A stretch of DNA of 64,000 bases, from the NCBI RefSeq assembly GCF_011039135.1, contig NZ_JAAKEJ010000005.1, positions 124,001 through 188,000 on the forward strand, written 5' to 3'. The stretch's first letter is position 1. Each line of letters begins with the position of its first letter. The notes beneath the pieces are model-generated. The model saw only the letters and a program-made list of their open reading frames with translations. It was not told the origin of the DNA and searched no databases. The DNA is from Desulfovibrio sp. ZJ209. GTDB lineage: Bacteria; Desulfobacterota; Desulfovibrionia; Desulfovibrionales; Desulfovibrionaceae. The position numbers and the translations under genes were made by a program. Shown piece by piece: positions 41,071-50,258 of the stretch.

Positions 41071-43320
41071 TCAGTTCCAGCGCGGCATATTGGGATAGAG
41101 TTTGCGCAGCTCGCGCAGTTTTTCCTCGCTCACGCCCTCGCCCTCGCGGCGCCCGCAGCGCGGGCAGACATCGTTGATGACGCCCGTGTAGCCGCACACC
41201 GGGTCGCGGTCCAGCGGGTGGTTCACGGAGCCGTAGCCCACGCCCGCGTCGTGCATGCAGCGGATGATGCGCTCGAAGGCCGCGGTGTTCTTCGCCGTGT
41301 CGCCGTCGAGCTCCACATAGGTGATGTGGCCGGCATTGGTGAGCGCGTGGTACGGGGCCTCGATGGCGATCTTCCTGTGCGCGCGGATGGGGAAATACAC
41401 GGGCACATGGAAGGAATTGGTGTAGTAACCGCGGTCGGTGATGCCCGGGAGCTCCCCGTAACGCGCCTTGTCGAGCGCCGTGAAGCGGCCGCTCAGGCCC
41501 TCGGCGGGCGTGGCGATGAGCGAGAAATTGAGCTTCGTCTTTTCCGCCTCGGCGTCGGCGCGGCGGCGCATGTGGCCGATGATGCGCAAGCCCAGCTTCT
41601 GGGCGGCCTCGCTTTGGCCGTGGTGCTCTCCGATGAGGGCCACCAGGGTCTCGGCGAGGCCGATGAAGCCCACGGTGAGCGTGCCGTGCTTGAGCACCTC
41701 GCCAATGCGGTCCTCCATGTCCAGCTTGCCGGAATCTATCCAGATGCCGTTGCCCATGAGGAAGGGATAGTTGCGCACCTTCTTGGCGCTCTGGATCTTG
41801 AGGCGGTGCATGAGCTGGCGGAAGACGAGGTCGATGGCGTCGTCGAGGAGGCCGAAAAAGGCATCAACGTCGCCCTTCGCCTCGATGCCGAGGCGCGGCA
41901 AATTGATGGTGGTGAAGCTCAGGTTGCCGCGGCCGCAGGTCACCTGCCGGTCGGGGTCGTGCACATTGCCGAGCACGCGCGTGCGGCAGCCCATGTAGGC
42001 CACCTCGCTGTTGTAGTCGCCGGGGCGGTAGTAGTGGAGGTTGAAGGGCGCGTCGAGAAAGCTGAAATTGGGGAAGAGCCGCTTGGCCGAGGTCTCCATG
42101 GCGAGCTGGAAGAGGTCGTGGTTGGGGTCGCCGGGATTATAGTTGACGCCCTCCTTCACCTTGAAGATCTGCACCGGGAAGATGGAGGTCTCGCCGTTGC
42201 CGAGGCCGGCCTGCGTGGCGAGCAGCAGGTTCTTCATGACCATGCGGCCCTCGGGCGACGTGTCCGTGCCGTAGTTGATGGAGCTGAAGGGCACCTGCGC
42301 GCCCGCGCGGGAATTCATGGTGTTGAGGTTGTGGATGAGCGCCTCCATGGACTGGTAGACGCGCGTCTCCGTCCGCGTGAGCGCTTCCTCCACGGCATAG
42401 GCGTGGGCGCGGGCCACGAGCTCCCGCTGCCCGGGCGCGGCAGCCGCCACAAGGGCCTCGCCCAGGGCCCCGGCCTCGCCCATGCGCGGGCCGCGCCCGG
42501 CGAGGAGGCGGTCGGCCAGGGCCCTGGCCGCCCCCGCATCCATGCCGCCGGCGAGGCGCAGGCAGGCCTCGAGGCCGCGGCGGTATTCCTTGCGCCAGGT
42601 CTTGGCCACGCCCTCGGCCATGGCCCAGTCAAAATTGGGCACGCTCTGGCCGCCGTGCATCTCGTTCTGGTTGGCCTGGATGGCGATGCAGGCGAGCGCG
42701 GCGTAGCTCTCGATGGAATTGGGCTCGCGCAAAAAGCCGTGGCCCGTGGAAAAGCCGTTGCGGAACAGCGGGATCAAGTCGATCTGGCAGCACGTCTCCG
42801 TGAGCATGTAGAAATCTTTGTCGTGGATGTGGATATCGCCGTTGATGTGCGCCGCCGAGGCGTCCTTGGGCAGGATATAGCTGTCCACGAAATACTTGGA
42901 GCCTTCGGAGCCATACTTGAGCATGGTGCCCATGGCGGTGTCGCCGTCGATATTGGCGTTTTCGCGCTTGATGTCCTCGGCCACGGCCGGGGAATAGGTC
43001 AGGCGCTGGTAGATCTCCATGAGGGCCGATTCCGCGTTGCGGATTTTGGCGTGCTCCGCCCGGTAGAGGATATAGGCCTTGGCCGTGCGGGCATAGTCGA
43101 AGCGGATGAGGCTTTCCTCCACCACGTCCTGAATTTCTTCCACATGGCGCAGGTTGCGCTCGTCGAGGGTGCGGCAGACCTTTTCCGTGACGAAGAGCAG
43201 ATCCGTCGGGGACATGTCCTCCCCCTCCACGGCCTGGTTGGCCCTGGTGATGGCGCTCAGGATCTTCTTCGAGTCAAAGGGCACGGCTGTGCCGTCCCGT
43301 TTGATGATTGTCGCGGGCAT
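41071..43320 (-). CDS. nrdD: Anaerobic ribonucleoside-triphosphate reductase large polypeptide, lacking the glycyl-radical domain
   Basis: Class III reductase makes dNTPs without oxygen. The 749-residue protein has an ATP-cone at about 1-90 (TIIKRDGTAVPFDSKKI), the ten-stranded barrel core with ETCCQIDLIPLF near 180 and the conserved HIHDKDFYML segment, and a C-terminal metal-binding region (Cys709, Cys719, Cys722; CPRCGRREG). It stops about 25 residues later, before any RVxGYL glycine motif. That motif is on the next gene (40817-41011). The start at 43320 has GGGAG upstream and lies below a cobalamin riboswitch. Confidence 0.9.
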   Translation of the reverse strand: MPATIIKRDGTAVPFDSKKILSAITRANQAVEGEDMSPTDLLFVTEKVCRTLDERNLRHVEEIQDVVEESLIRFDYARTAKAYILYRAEHAKIRNAESALMEIYQRLTYSPAVAEDIKRENANIDGDTAMGTMLKYGSEGSKYFVDSYILPKDASAAHINGDIHIHDKDFYMLTETCCQIDLIPLFRNGFSTGHGFLREPNSIESYAALACIAIQANQNEMHGGQSVPNFDWAMAEGVAKTWRKEYRRGLEACLRLAGGMDAGAARALADRLLAGRGPRMGEAGALGEALVAAAAPGQRELVARAHAYAVEEALTRTETRVYQSMEALIHNLNTMNSRAGAQVPFSSINYGTDTSPEGRMVMKNLLLATQAGLGNGETSIFPVQIFKVKEGVNYNPGDPNHDLFQLAMETSAKRLFPNFSFLDAPFNLHYYRPGDYNSEVAYMGCRTRVLGNVHDPDRQVTCGRGNLSFTTINLPRLGIEAKGDVDAFFGLLDDAIDLVFRQLMHRLKIQSAKKVRNYPFLMGNGIWIDSGKLDMEDRIGEVLKHGTLTVGFIGLAETLVALIGEHHGQSEAAQKLGLRIIGHMRRRADAEAEKTKLNFSLIATPAEGLSGRFTALDKARYGELPGITDRGYYTNSFHVPVYFPIRAHRKIAIEAPYHALTNAGHITYVELDGDTAKNTAAFERIIRCMHDAGVGYGSVNHPLDRDPVCGYTGVINDVCPRCGRREGEGVSEEKLRELRKLYPNMPRWN

Positions 43321-43363
43321 GGTCTACTCCCAAACAGGGGGGCTTTTTACCAAGCAGTGCCGT

Positions 43364-43410
43364 GCTTTTGCCGCGAGCGCGGCGCAGGGCGTGAGAACCG
43401 CGGCAAAAGC
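43364..43410 (-). promoter_or_regulatory. Stable hairpin in the nrdD leader
   Basis: A perfect 12-bp stem (43410-43399 with 43375-43364) closes a 23-base loop between the riboswitch and nrdD. No T run follows, so it would act on translation or stability rather than as a simple terminator. Confidence 0.5.
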
Positions 43411-43460
43411 CCGTTGCGGCGGCCCTTTTCATATGCGCCCCTCGGGCGCACGTCACGCGA

Positions 43461-43626
43461 AAGCAGGTCTTCCGGCTTGCCGCCCGTGTTTCCGCCTTCC
43501 CGGGCCTTTGGCCCAGTGGCACAGTGGAAAACGGGGCGCGGCCGCTCTTTGCGGCGCGCGCGATGGCTGACGGCGGCGGGTCCGCTCCCGATTTTAACGG
43601 GATTCCCTATTAAGCCCGTGGCGCTC
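43461..43626 (-). promoter_or_regulatory. Cobalamin (vitamin B12) riboswitch upstream of nrdD
   Basis: On the minus strand the leader shows the conserved order of a B12 aptamer: GGGAATCCCGTTAAAATCGG near 43604-43585, GCGGACCCGCCGCCGTCAG near 43583-43566, a GCCACTGGGCC...GGCCCGGGAAGGC hairpin near 43522-43493, and the closing AGCCGGAAGACCTGCT near 43477-43462. B12 riboswitches usually shut down genes when cobalamin is plentiful. Here it precedes nrdD, a B12-independent reductase. A TTGACG at 43666-43661 may be the -35 of its promoter. The rest of the 43321-43836 gap holds the leader hairpin and the fliW terminator. Confidence 0.88.
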
Positions 43627-43776
43627 TCGCGTGTCTAGAACTATTCAAAACTTTTCGGCGCGTCAATGCAGGGGCGAAAAAAAGGTCTCCTAGTGTCAAA
43701 GCAACTTACTGACATCATTATTGAATTTTCTTGGCTTTCCGCCTTCCCCTTCCTCAGGAGCCTCCCCAAAACGCCA

Positions 43777-43806
43777 AGGCCCCCGCAGCGTGTGCCGCGG
43801 GGGCCT
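43777..43806 (-). terminator. Hairpin terminator after fliW
   Basis: A perfect 10-bp stem (43806-43797 with 43786-43777) 30 bases past fliW; the T run is interrupted (TGGCGTTTTGG). Confidence 0.6.
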
Positions 43807-43836
43807 GCATATCGCGGGGTCGTCCCCCAAGGGGTC

Positions 43837-44346
43837 CTATTCTCCGGCGGGGCGCTCTTTTGCGCCGTCGTCCGGCGCCAAGGCGGCCGCGTCCTGTGGC
43901 TGGGGCTCCAGCGAATGCATGTTGACCTGCGATGGCCCGTCAAAGCCCTGCGGCACCTGGATGCCGATGCGCGCCGGGTGGTTGATTACAATGGGCCCCG
44001 TGAGGTTGAGGGCGGCCTTTTCCGGCTCGCCCGGGGGGATGGACACCGTGACGAGGATGGCCGCGTCCTCGGTGTTCTGGATCTCGAGCAGGGCCTGCTC
44101 CGCGTCGCCGAGCATCACCGGGTAGGATGACAAAAAGCTGTACGGGTCGGCCACGAGCAGTCCCACCTGCGGGTTGGTCACGCTCTGGAGGATGAGCAGG
44201 GGCGCGTCGGGCCTCAACTGGAGGAGGATGAAGTCGTGCTCCTCCTCAAAACCGGCCAGCCCGCGGGGAAAACGAATGATCTTGTCGGGATCGATGACGC
44301 GCCGCCCGAGGCGGGTTTCGATCTCTAGCTCTTTTTCGCTTGCCAT
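43837..44346 (-). CDS. fliW: Flagellar assembly factor FliW
   Basis: FliW binds CsrA and flagellin, freeing flagellin mRNA from CsrA repression when flagellin is exported. The 169-residue protein has the conserved [12 protein letters not shown] segment near 24-35, [12 protein letters not shown] near 57-68 and [11 protein letters not shown] near 112-122 (FliW core about 5-135), then an acidic proline/alanine-rich tail. Its start overlaps csrA by 22 bases, so the regulator and its antagonist are made together. Confidence 0.93.
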   Translation of the reverse strand: MASEKELEIETRLGRRVIDPDKIIRFPRGLAGFEEEHDFILLQLRPDAPLLILQSVTNPQVGLLVADPYSFLSSYPVMLGDAEQALLEIQNTEDAAILVTVSIPPGEPEKAALNLTGPIVINHPARIGIQVPQGFDGPSQVNMHSLEPQPQDAAALAPDDGAKERPAGE

Positions 44347-44561
44347 AGTTCAGCAGCCACCATCAAATCTTCGTTCTTGGTCGCCAGGGCGCGGCGATTT
44401 TCCTCAATGACCCGTTTATAGACCTCTTCGCGGTACACCGTGGTATCGCTGGGCACGTCCAGGCCGAGCTTGACCTGCCGCCCCTGGATACCGAGCACGG
44501 TGATGCGGATGTTTTCGCCCAAATACAGGCTTTCGCCGGGGCGTCGCGTCAGAATGAGCAT
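44325..44561 (-). CDS. csrA: Carbon storage regulator CsrA
   Basis: CsrA binds GGA motifs in mRNA leaders to control translation, here probably of flagellin. The 78-residue protein begins [16 protein letters not shown] and has the [14 protein letters not shown] helix; the C-terminal extension beyond residue 60 is usual for FliW-regulated forms. It sits 30 bases after flgL and overlaps fliW. Confidence 0.95.
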   Translation of the reverse strand: MLILTRRPGESLYLGENIRITVLGIQGRQVKLGLDVPSDTTVYREEVYKRVIEENRRALATKNEDLMVAAELWQAKKS

Positions 44562-44591
44562 GGCATGGCGTCCGATGCGCCAGGGGCGCGC

Positions 44592-46142
44592 TTACACATA
44601 GTTGGCGAGGCTCAGCTTCATGATCATGGACGAGGATTGCAGGACCGTCTGGTACGTGAGCTGCTGGCGCGTCAGCTTGGTCAGCAGTTCCGTCAGGTCG
44701 ATATCCTCAGTGTAGCTCAAACGCTCCTGCTGGTCCAGCTTCTGGAACGAGAGCACGTCCGAGGCCGTCTGGATGCGGTTTTCCTTGCCGCCGATGGACG
44801 TGGCCGCGGAGAGAACCTGCTTTTCCGCCACTTTGAGGGCCGCGAGGGTCTTCTGCGCGCCCTCCTGGTTGTTACCCTCAAGATAGCCGATGAAGGCGCC
44901 CACCACCTCGAAGAGGTTGTTGTCGCCGTCGAGGGCTGGCTTGCCCTCGTAGTAGCCGCCGAAGATGTCCTTGCCCACGGCGTTCACCGAGAGGTAGGTG
45001 TCCTTCATGATCTCGAACTTGAGATCGGCGCGCGAGGGATGCACCATGACCTGGCTGCCGGCCGTGACCGTCTTGTCGCCCACGGCGGCGGCGTCAAAAT
45101 CCACATAGCCGCCGGGCACGGGCAGGCGCAGCTTGTCGCCGCCGGTGGTCTGGCCCTTGAGCGTCACCCAGTTGGAGCCGCCGTCCGTGCTGTAGGACCA
45201 CGTGAACTCGTTGCCCGGCGCCGAGAGGTCGGCGTCCGTATCCATGCGCACGAGGAGATTCTTGCCGAAATCGCCGGTGGCCGAGACTTCGAGGCCCTGG
45301 GGCGCGCCCATCTGGGTGATGTCGAGCGGCGGGTCCTTGTCGTCGCCCTGATACATGGCAGCCGGCCGGATATAGAGCAGGGTGCCGTTCCTGGCGCCCG
45401 GGCCTTCGTCCGGGTTGGCCGCCTTCACCGCCATGTCCTTGGGCACGGTGAGGATGACGCCATTGGCCGAAAGGTTGATGGTGTCGCTGCCCGGCGCAAC
45501 GCCCGGCTCATAGGTACCCTCCTGCCAGGTGTCGCCGCCGTCGTTGGACCAGCGGAACGCGGGCTGGTTTTCGAGGGTGTCATCCTTGAGGAACTGCACG
45601 ATGACCGTATCCGCGCTCGCGCCCTGCAACTGGCAGGCGCCCCCCTTGATGGCCTTGTCCCAGTCCTCGTCCCAGCTCGTGACGGCGAGGCCCTGCTCAA
45701 AGGCGTTGTAGTCGTAGCGGTGGCCGGCGAAGATGCTCTTGCCCTCGAACTCGGTGTTGGCGAGCTCGAGGAGGCTGCCGAAATGCTGGCGCGCCTGGTC
45801 GGCCATGATCTTGCGCTGGCTCGCGTCATAGGTGCCGGTGGAGGCCTGCTCCGCGAGGGTGATGAGATCCCGGATGACCGTGGGCACGCGCGTGGAGAGC
45901 ACGCTGTCCTCAAGGTTGAGCCAGCCCTTGGCGGTATCCACGTTTTCCTGGTACTGGGCCGTATTGGTGAGGTCGACGCGCGTGGTGAGCACGCGATAGG
46001 TGCCCGCCGGGTCGTCCGAGGGCCGGTTGATCTTTTTCTGGGTGGAGCCCTGCTGGACGCTCTCCATATATCCGGCCAGATTCTTCTGCATCTGGCCGAC
46101 CATGTCGTTGTACATGGTCTTTTGAGTCACGCGAATGGCCAT
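44592..46142 (-). CDS. flgL: Flagellar hook-associated protein 3
   Basis: FlgL is the second junction protein between hook and filament. The 516-residue protein has the flagellin-like N-terminus (MAIRVTQKTMYNDMVGQM, INRPSDDPAGT) and C-terminus (LTELLTKLTRQQLTYQTVLQSSSMIMKLSLANYV in parts). At 516 residues it is long for FlgL because of a variable middle domain (about 160-390). It starts 12 bases after flgK. Confidence 0.93.
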   Translation of the reverse strand: MAIRVTQKTMYNDMVGQMQKNLAGYMESVQQGSTQKKINRPSDDPAGTYRVLTTRVDLTNTAQYQENVDTAKGWLNLEDSVLSTRVPTVIRDLITLAEQASTGTYDASQRKIMADQARQHFGSLLELANTEFEGKSIFAGHRYDYNAFEQGLAVTSWDEDWDKAIKGGACQLQGASADTVIVQFLKDDTLENQPAFRWSNDGGDTWQEGTYEPGVAPGSDTINLSANGVILTVPKDMAVKAANPDEGPGARNGTLLYIRPAAMYQGDDKDPPLDITQMGAPQGLEVSATGDFGKNLLVRMDTDADLSAPGNEFTWSYSTDGGSNWVTLKGQTTGGDKLRLPVPGGYVDFDAAAVGDKTVTAGSQVMVHPSRADLKFEIMKDTYLSVNAVGKDIFGGYYEGKPALDGDNNLFEVVGAFIGYLEGNNQEGAQKTLAALKVAEKQVLSAATSIGGKENRIQTASDVLSFQKLDQQERLSYTEDIDLTELLTKLTRQQLTYQTVLQSSSMIMKLSLANYV

Positions 46143-46154
46143 CTTGCTCCCCCC

Positions 46155-48281
46155 TTACTGCTTGAGGCCGAGAAGGGTTTGCAGCATCTGGTCAGCGGTG
46201 GTGATGAGCTTGGCTGCCGCCGTGTAGGAATGCTGGTACTTGATGAGATTGCTCATCTCCTCGTCCATGTTCACGCCAGTGACCGACTCCACCCGTTCGG
46301 AAAGATCCTCGGTGAGGGCGGTATGGTATTCGGTATTGGTCTTGGAAAGGCGCCTGTCCGCGCCCACGGTGGTGACGAGGTTGGCGTAGTATTGCGAAAT
46401 GGTCTGGTTGTCGACGGTCTTCCAGAGCGTGGAAATGGTCACCGGCTTGTCGATGAGCTTGCCGATGGCCGTGGCCGTGATGTTGTCGCCCACATTGGTC
46501 TGGAACTGGCCGTTCACCTGGCCGGACGCGATGAGGTGCGTATTGCTGTGGACCTGGGTGTTGACCGCGAGGTCGGTGGCGTCGCTTCCGCTGAAAAAGG
46601 TGTTGATGCCGAGCGCCGCCATGAGGCCTGAGCTGTCCGCGCCCATGGCGAACTCGATATTGGCGCCGGCCTGCGTCTCGATGAGCAGCTTGCCGTCCTG
46701 GATGCTGGCCACGAGCGGCTGCCGGCCGTCCTCAAGCCTCATGTTGTTGATGGCGTCGCGCACATCCTCGAGAGTGTGGACGGAGGGGTCGAAATTGGCG
46801 CCGCCGCCGAAATCGAGCATGGCGGAATCAAGGTGGTCCCCGGTGACGCTGTCATAAAAATGGAAGTTGACATTGCCGGCCTGGAGCTTGTCGGAAAAAG
46901 GCAGGATGGCCTGCGGCGAGCCGAGGGCCTGCTTGGTGTCCTCCACGCGCTGCTGGCCCTGGGCATAGGTCAGCTTGGAAAGGCCCGCGCCCTGGCTGTG
47001 GATGCGGTTGACCTCCCAGATGAGCGAGGAGGCCACGGCGTTGAGCTCGTCCATGTAGCGGCCGCAATTGTCGTCGCGGATATTGTAATAGGCCGCGAGC
47101 TTGCCGCCGGTGACGCGGTTCTTGTTGTCCTGCCCGTCAAAGCCGATCTGCGGAGTGATGTTCTGGGGGCCGCGCGAGGGCTCGATCCAGTAGAGGCCGT
47201 CCTTGGGGATGATGTCGAACTGGTCGCCCTCGTGGAAATTCTCCACCGAGGAGAAGGAGATCTTGAGGTCCTTGACCAGCACCTCGTCGGTGACGGGGTT
47301 GCCGTTCTCGTCGGTCTTGCCGCTGTTGGTGATGTCAAAGCGCAGTTCCTGGCCGTCGTCGCCGCGCAGCCAGGTCTTGCCGCCGTCAAGGGACACGCGG
47401 AACTGCGGGGGCTCGTCACCGCCGGCATCGCCGCCGCGCACGATCTCCACGGTGTATTCGTGGCTGTCGTTGCCCGTGAAATTGATGCTGCCCGCGTAGG
47501 TCGAGCCGGACTTGAGGTGGTTCTCGGCGCGCGGGCCCATGACCTCAAGCTCGTAGGTCACGATGCCGTCCACGAGGGGCTGCCCGGTGGAGAGCTGCAC
47601 GCGGAAATTGCCCTTGCCGTGGTCGATGGTCTCCACGTCCACGAGGGTGGCGAGCTCGCGCACCAGCTGGTCGCGCTTGTCGAGCAGCGAATTGGGGTTG
47701 CTGATGCCGTCCACGGTCTGGGCGGTGATCTGGCGGTTCAGGTCGGAAATGGCCACCGCGATGTCGTTGACGCGGTTGACGCCCTGCTTGATGGACACAT
47801 CCATCTCGTTCTGGATGTTCTTGATGGCGTCCATGGTGTTGCCGAACATGTCGCTCAGGTTGTCGGCATAGGAGAGCAGGCTTTCGCGGACGGCCGTGTC
47901 GTCCGGGCGCAGGGCGAGATCCTGCCAGGCGTTGAAGAAGCTGGTCAGGGAGGAGCTGATGCCCGCGCGGTTGGCTTCGTTGAAGATGTTTTCCAGCGAG
48001 GCCATGATGGTGTCCTGCTGGTCCCAACGCGACGAATTGGTGGACTGCTTCACATAGGAGCGCTCAAGAAATGCGTCGAAGAAGCGCATGATCTGCTGGG
48101 CATTGACGCCCAGCGGCTGCGCCCCCGGCTTGTACTTGAGGCCGCCGGCGTCCTTCTGGTCCACATACTGGCGCGAATAGCCCTCGGTATCCACGTTGGC
48201 AAGGTTGTTGCCCGTGACCGAGATCCACGCCTGCGATGCGTTGAGGGCCGACTGGCCGATATTGAGCAGTCCGTTGAGCAT
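46155..48281 (-). CDS. flgK: Flagellar hook-associated protein 1
   Basis: FlgK is the first junction protein on the hook tip. The 708-residue protein begins MLNGLLNIGQSALNASQAW with the rod/hook/filament ISVTGNNLANVDTEGYSRQ motif, and ends in the amphipathic helix region with MSNLIKYQHSYTAAAKLI. The central domain is large and variable. It follows flgN by 3 bases; FlgN is its export chaperone. Confidence 0.95.
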   Translation of the reverse strand: MLNGLLNIGQSALNASQAWISVTGNNLANVDTEGYSRQYVDQKDAGGLKYKPGAQPLGVNAQQIMRFFDAFLERSYVKQSTNSSRWDQQDTIMASLENIFNEANRAGISSSLTSFFNAWQDLALRPDDTAVRESLLSYADNLSDMFGNTMDAIKNIQNEMDVSIKQGVNRVNDIAVAISDLNRQITAQTVDGISNPNSLLDKRDQLVRELATLVDVETIDHGKGNFRVQLSTGQPLVDGIVTYELEVMGPRAENHLKSGSTYAGSINFTGNDSHEYTVEIVRGGDAGGDEPPQFRVSLDGGKTWLRGDDGQELRFDITNSGKTDENGNPVTDEVLVKDLKISFSSVENFHEGDQFDIIPKDGLYWIEPSRGPQNITPQIGFDGQDNKNRVTGGKLAAYYNIRDDNCGRYMDELNAVASSLIWEVNRIHSQGAGLSKLTYAQGQQRVEDTKQALGSPQAILPFSDKLQAGNVNFHFYDSVTGDHLDSAMLDFGGGANFDPSVHTLEDVRDAINNMRLEDGRQPLVASIQDGKLLIETQAGANIEFAMGADSSGLMAALGINTFFSGSDATDLAVNTQVHSNTHLIASGQVNGQFQTNVGDNITATAIGKLIDKPVTISTLWKTVDNQTISQYYANLVTTVGADRRLSKTNTEYHTALTEDLSERVESVTGVNMDEEMSNLIKYQHSYTAAAKLITTADQMLQTLLGLKQ

Positions 48282-48284
48282 GGC

Positions 48285-48752
48285 CTAGAGCCTCCCGGAG
48301 ATGAGCGCGGCCTGCGGGTGCATCTCATGGCGCATCCCGCCCCGGCGCCCGTAGACGCCCGCGCGCGGCGGCGCGGCCTGGCTGGTCAGCGCCTGCAGGG
48401 TGCGGGTGCTCTGGTCGAGCAGCGCGAGCGAAAGCTGCGCGTTGCGCGAAGCCTGGCGCGACACCTGCTGCTCGCCGTCGTCAATGGAAGCGAACAGCGT
48501 CAAAAGAGCGGCGCCCTCGCCCTCGGGGAGCTTCGCCGCGTACTCGCTCACCCGCACGCCGCCAAGGGTGCGGATGACAAGGGTCTTTTCCACGGCGACC
48601 TGGCGGATGAGCTCCTGGATGGAGAACTCCAGCGCGGCCACTCCGTCCGTATTGCGGCTCATGAGGATGCCGTACTCCTCCTCGAGGAGCTCGTGCAACA
48701 GCGCCAGGGCCTTGTCCTGGCGGGATAAACTTTCGTGGATTATCTGGTACAT
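48285..48752 (-). CDS. flgN: FlgN-family flagellar export chaperone
   Basis: FlgN keeps FlgK and FlgL export-ready. The 155-residue protein is almost all helix (residues 1-130), with a hydrophobic heptad pattern typical of the family and a glycine/arginine-rich C-terminus; similarity is by pattern and position, since FlgN sequences diverge. The ATG at 48752 has AGAGGA upstream; the frame is open further back without a site. Position directly before flgK supports the call. Confidence 0.8.
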   Translation of the reverse strand: MYQIIHESLSRQDKALALLHELLEEEYGILMSRNTDGVAALEFSIQELIRQVAVEKTLVIRTLGGVRVSEYAAKLPEGEGAALLTLFASIDDGEQQVSRQASRNAQLSLALLDQSTRTLQALTSQAAPPRAGVYGRRGGMRHEMHPQAALISGRL

Positions 48753-48889
48753 CCTGTCCTCTCTTGCGGACATGGCAGGCAGAACCTGCCGAAAAATCTG
48801 GCTGTGCCAGTAACAAAGCAAAATTTATGCCATGGATAGGACGCCCGCTCCGGCGTGAGGGGGCGGCCAGCTGTCAGCATCCGCACGGC

Positions 48890-50257
48890 CTAGCCCCGCG
48901 CATCCGCCGCGGTCAGCGGCGGGATGGTGAAGTTGCCCGAGGCCGCGGCTTCGGCGGGAGCAGACGCCGGGGTGACCTGGGGGCCGGCCTGGGGTGCGAC
49001 CGGGGCCGTGAGCGGGGCGGGCTGCGCCGCTTCAGCGGAGGCCGCAGCCGCGGCCTGCGCCTCATTGGCGGCGTGGTAGGCGGCGATGCCGGCGCCGGCC
49101 TTGCTGTTGACGCCCACATTGTCCACATTGAGCACCCGGATGGGCTTCAGGCCGCGCCTGTTGCGCTCGGCCGTGCTCATGTTGGTTGAGAAGCGCACGT
49201 TGCGGGCGCGGCCGGGGGCCTGCGCGCTCTCCGCATCGGCCACGGCCTGGGCGGAAGCGGCAGGGACGCCTTCAGCCTGGGCGGGCTGCGCCACCTGCTG
49301 GGCGGCGTCAGCGCTGTGACGCGGCGAGGGCTGGTGCAGGGGCGGCCGCACGGCATGCGAGCCGAGCTTGTCCCCGGCCTCGCGGCGCGCCACCTGGGCG
49401 AGCTCGAGGGCCGAAGCCGGCGCGGGCCGCTTGTGCTGGGCGCCGGCCACGGCCTGCGCTCCGGCCGAAGCCGCGGCGGGGGCGCCCTGCGGCTGGGCCG
49501 TCCCGGCCTCTTCCTTGTGGTGCAGGGCCTGGCGCGCGCGCAGGGCGGCGAGGGCGCGCTCCACCTCGGGGTTGAGCTCGACGGCCTCTTCCGCGGTGCC
49601 CGCGGTCTGGGCGGCCGGGGCGGCAGCGGCGGCCACAGCCTGGGCCGTCTGGCCGTTCACCGCGGGGGCTGCGGCCGGAGCGGCGGGGGCGTTCTGTCCA
49701 TCTTCCGCCACGGCGGCCACGCCCGGCGCGGCGCCGTCATAGATGGAGGCCGCCGCTTGCGCCGACGCCTTTGCCTGCGCCGGCTGCGCCTTGGGGGCGT
49801 CAGCCGCCGGGGCCTCAGGCGCCGGAGCGTCCAGCAGGGGCGCGGCCTCGGGCGCGAAGGCCCGGCCCTGGCTGGCGCCGGCCGCGCTGCGGCTGGCGGA
49901 AACGAGATTGCGCGAGAGCTGGGCGTACATCATGTCCGCAAGGCCGATGCCGCCGGCGCTGGTCATGGACTTGGAGAGCTCCTGGTCATACATGTCCTGC
50001 CAGAAGCGCTCCTCCTTGCCGTGCATGAGGCCGCCCTTGGGGATAGTGTTGCGCATCTCCTGCCACATCTTCTGGATGAAGACCGACTCGAAGCCCTCGC
50101 AGGCCTCGCGCAGCTTCTTCTCCTGGGCTTCGGGCGAGAGCTTGCGCCCATTGATGCCGCCAAGGCCGGTGAGCTTGGCCTGCAGCTCGCGGCGCGACTG
50201 GTCGGCGGCGCCGGTCTGGGAGGTCACGAGGGCCGTGGCGTCAAGGGGCGTGGTCAT
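48890..50257 (-). CDS. flgJ: Flagellar rod-binding protein FlgJ-like, without muramidase domain
   Basis: The N-terminal 115 residues match the rod-binding domain of FlgJ (KLREACEGFESVFIQKMWQEMR, MHGKEERFWQDMYDQELSKSM in parts). The rest, about 340 residues, is alanine/proline/glutamine-rich with no glucosaminidase domain; a short ordered island FSTNMSTAERNRRGLKPI then RVLNVDNVG occurs near residues 352-378. Single-domain FlgJ is known outside enterics, where a separate lytic enzyme cuts the cell wall. The start is 1 base after the flgI stop. Confidence 0.85.
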   Translation of the reverse strand: MTTPLDATALVTSQTGAADQSRRELQAKLTGLGGINGRKLSPEAQEKKLREACEGFESVFIQKMWQEMRNTIPKGGLMHGKEERFWQDMYDQELSKSMTSAGGIGLADMMYAQLSRNLVSASRSAAGASQGRAFAPEAAPLLDAPAPEAPAADAPKAQPAQAKASAQAAASIYDGAAPGVAAVAEDGQNAPAAPAAAPAVNGQTAQAVAAAAAPAAQTAGTAEEAVELNPEVERALAALRARQALHHKEEAGTAQPQGAPAAASAGAQAVAGAQHKRPAPASALELAQVARREAGDKLGSHAVRPPLHQPSPRHSADAAQQVAQPAQAEGVPAASAQAVADAESAQAPGRARNVRFSTNMSTAERNRRGLKPIRVLNVDNVGVNSKAGAGIAAYHAANEAQAAAAASAEAAQPAPLTAPVAPQAGPQVTPASAPAEAAASGNFTIPPLTAADARG

Positions 50258-50258
50258 C

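Noticed and set aside
41020..41073. A simple frameshift splitting nrdD
   Set aside because: Not excluded, but unlikely: the large chain ends naturally in a hydrophilic linker, and the small gene has its own strong ribosome binding site and start codon, plus an alanine-rich leader that is not a continuation of the large frame.
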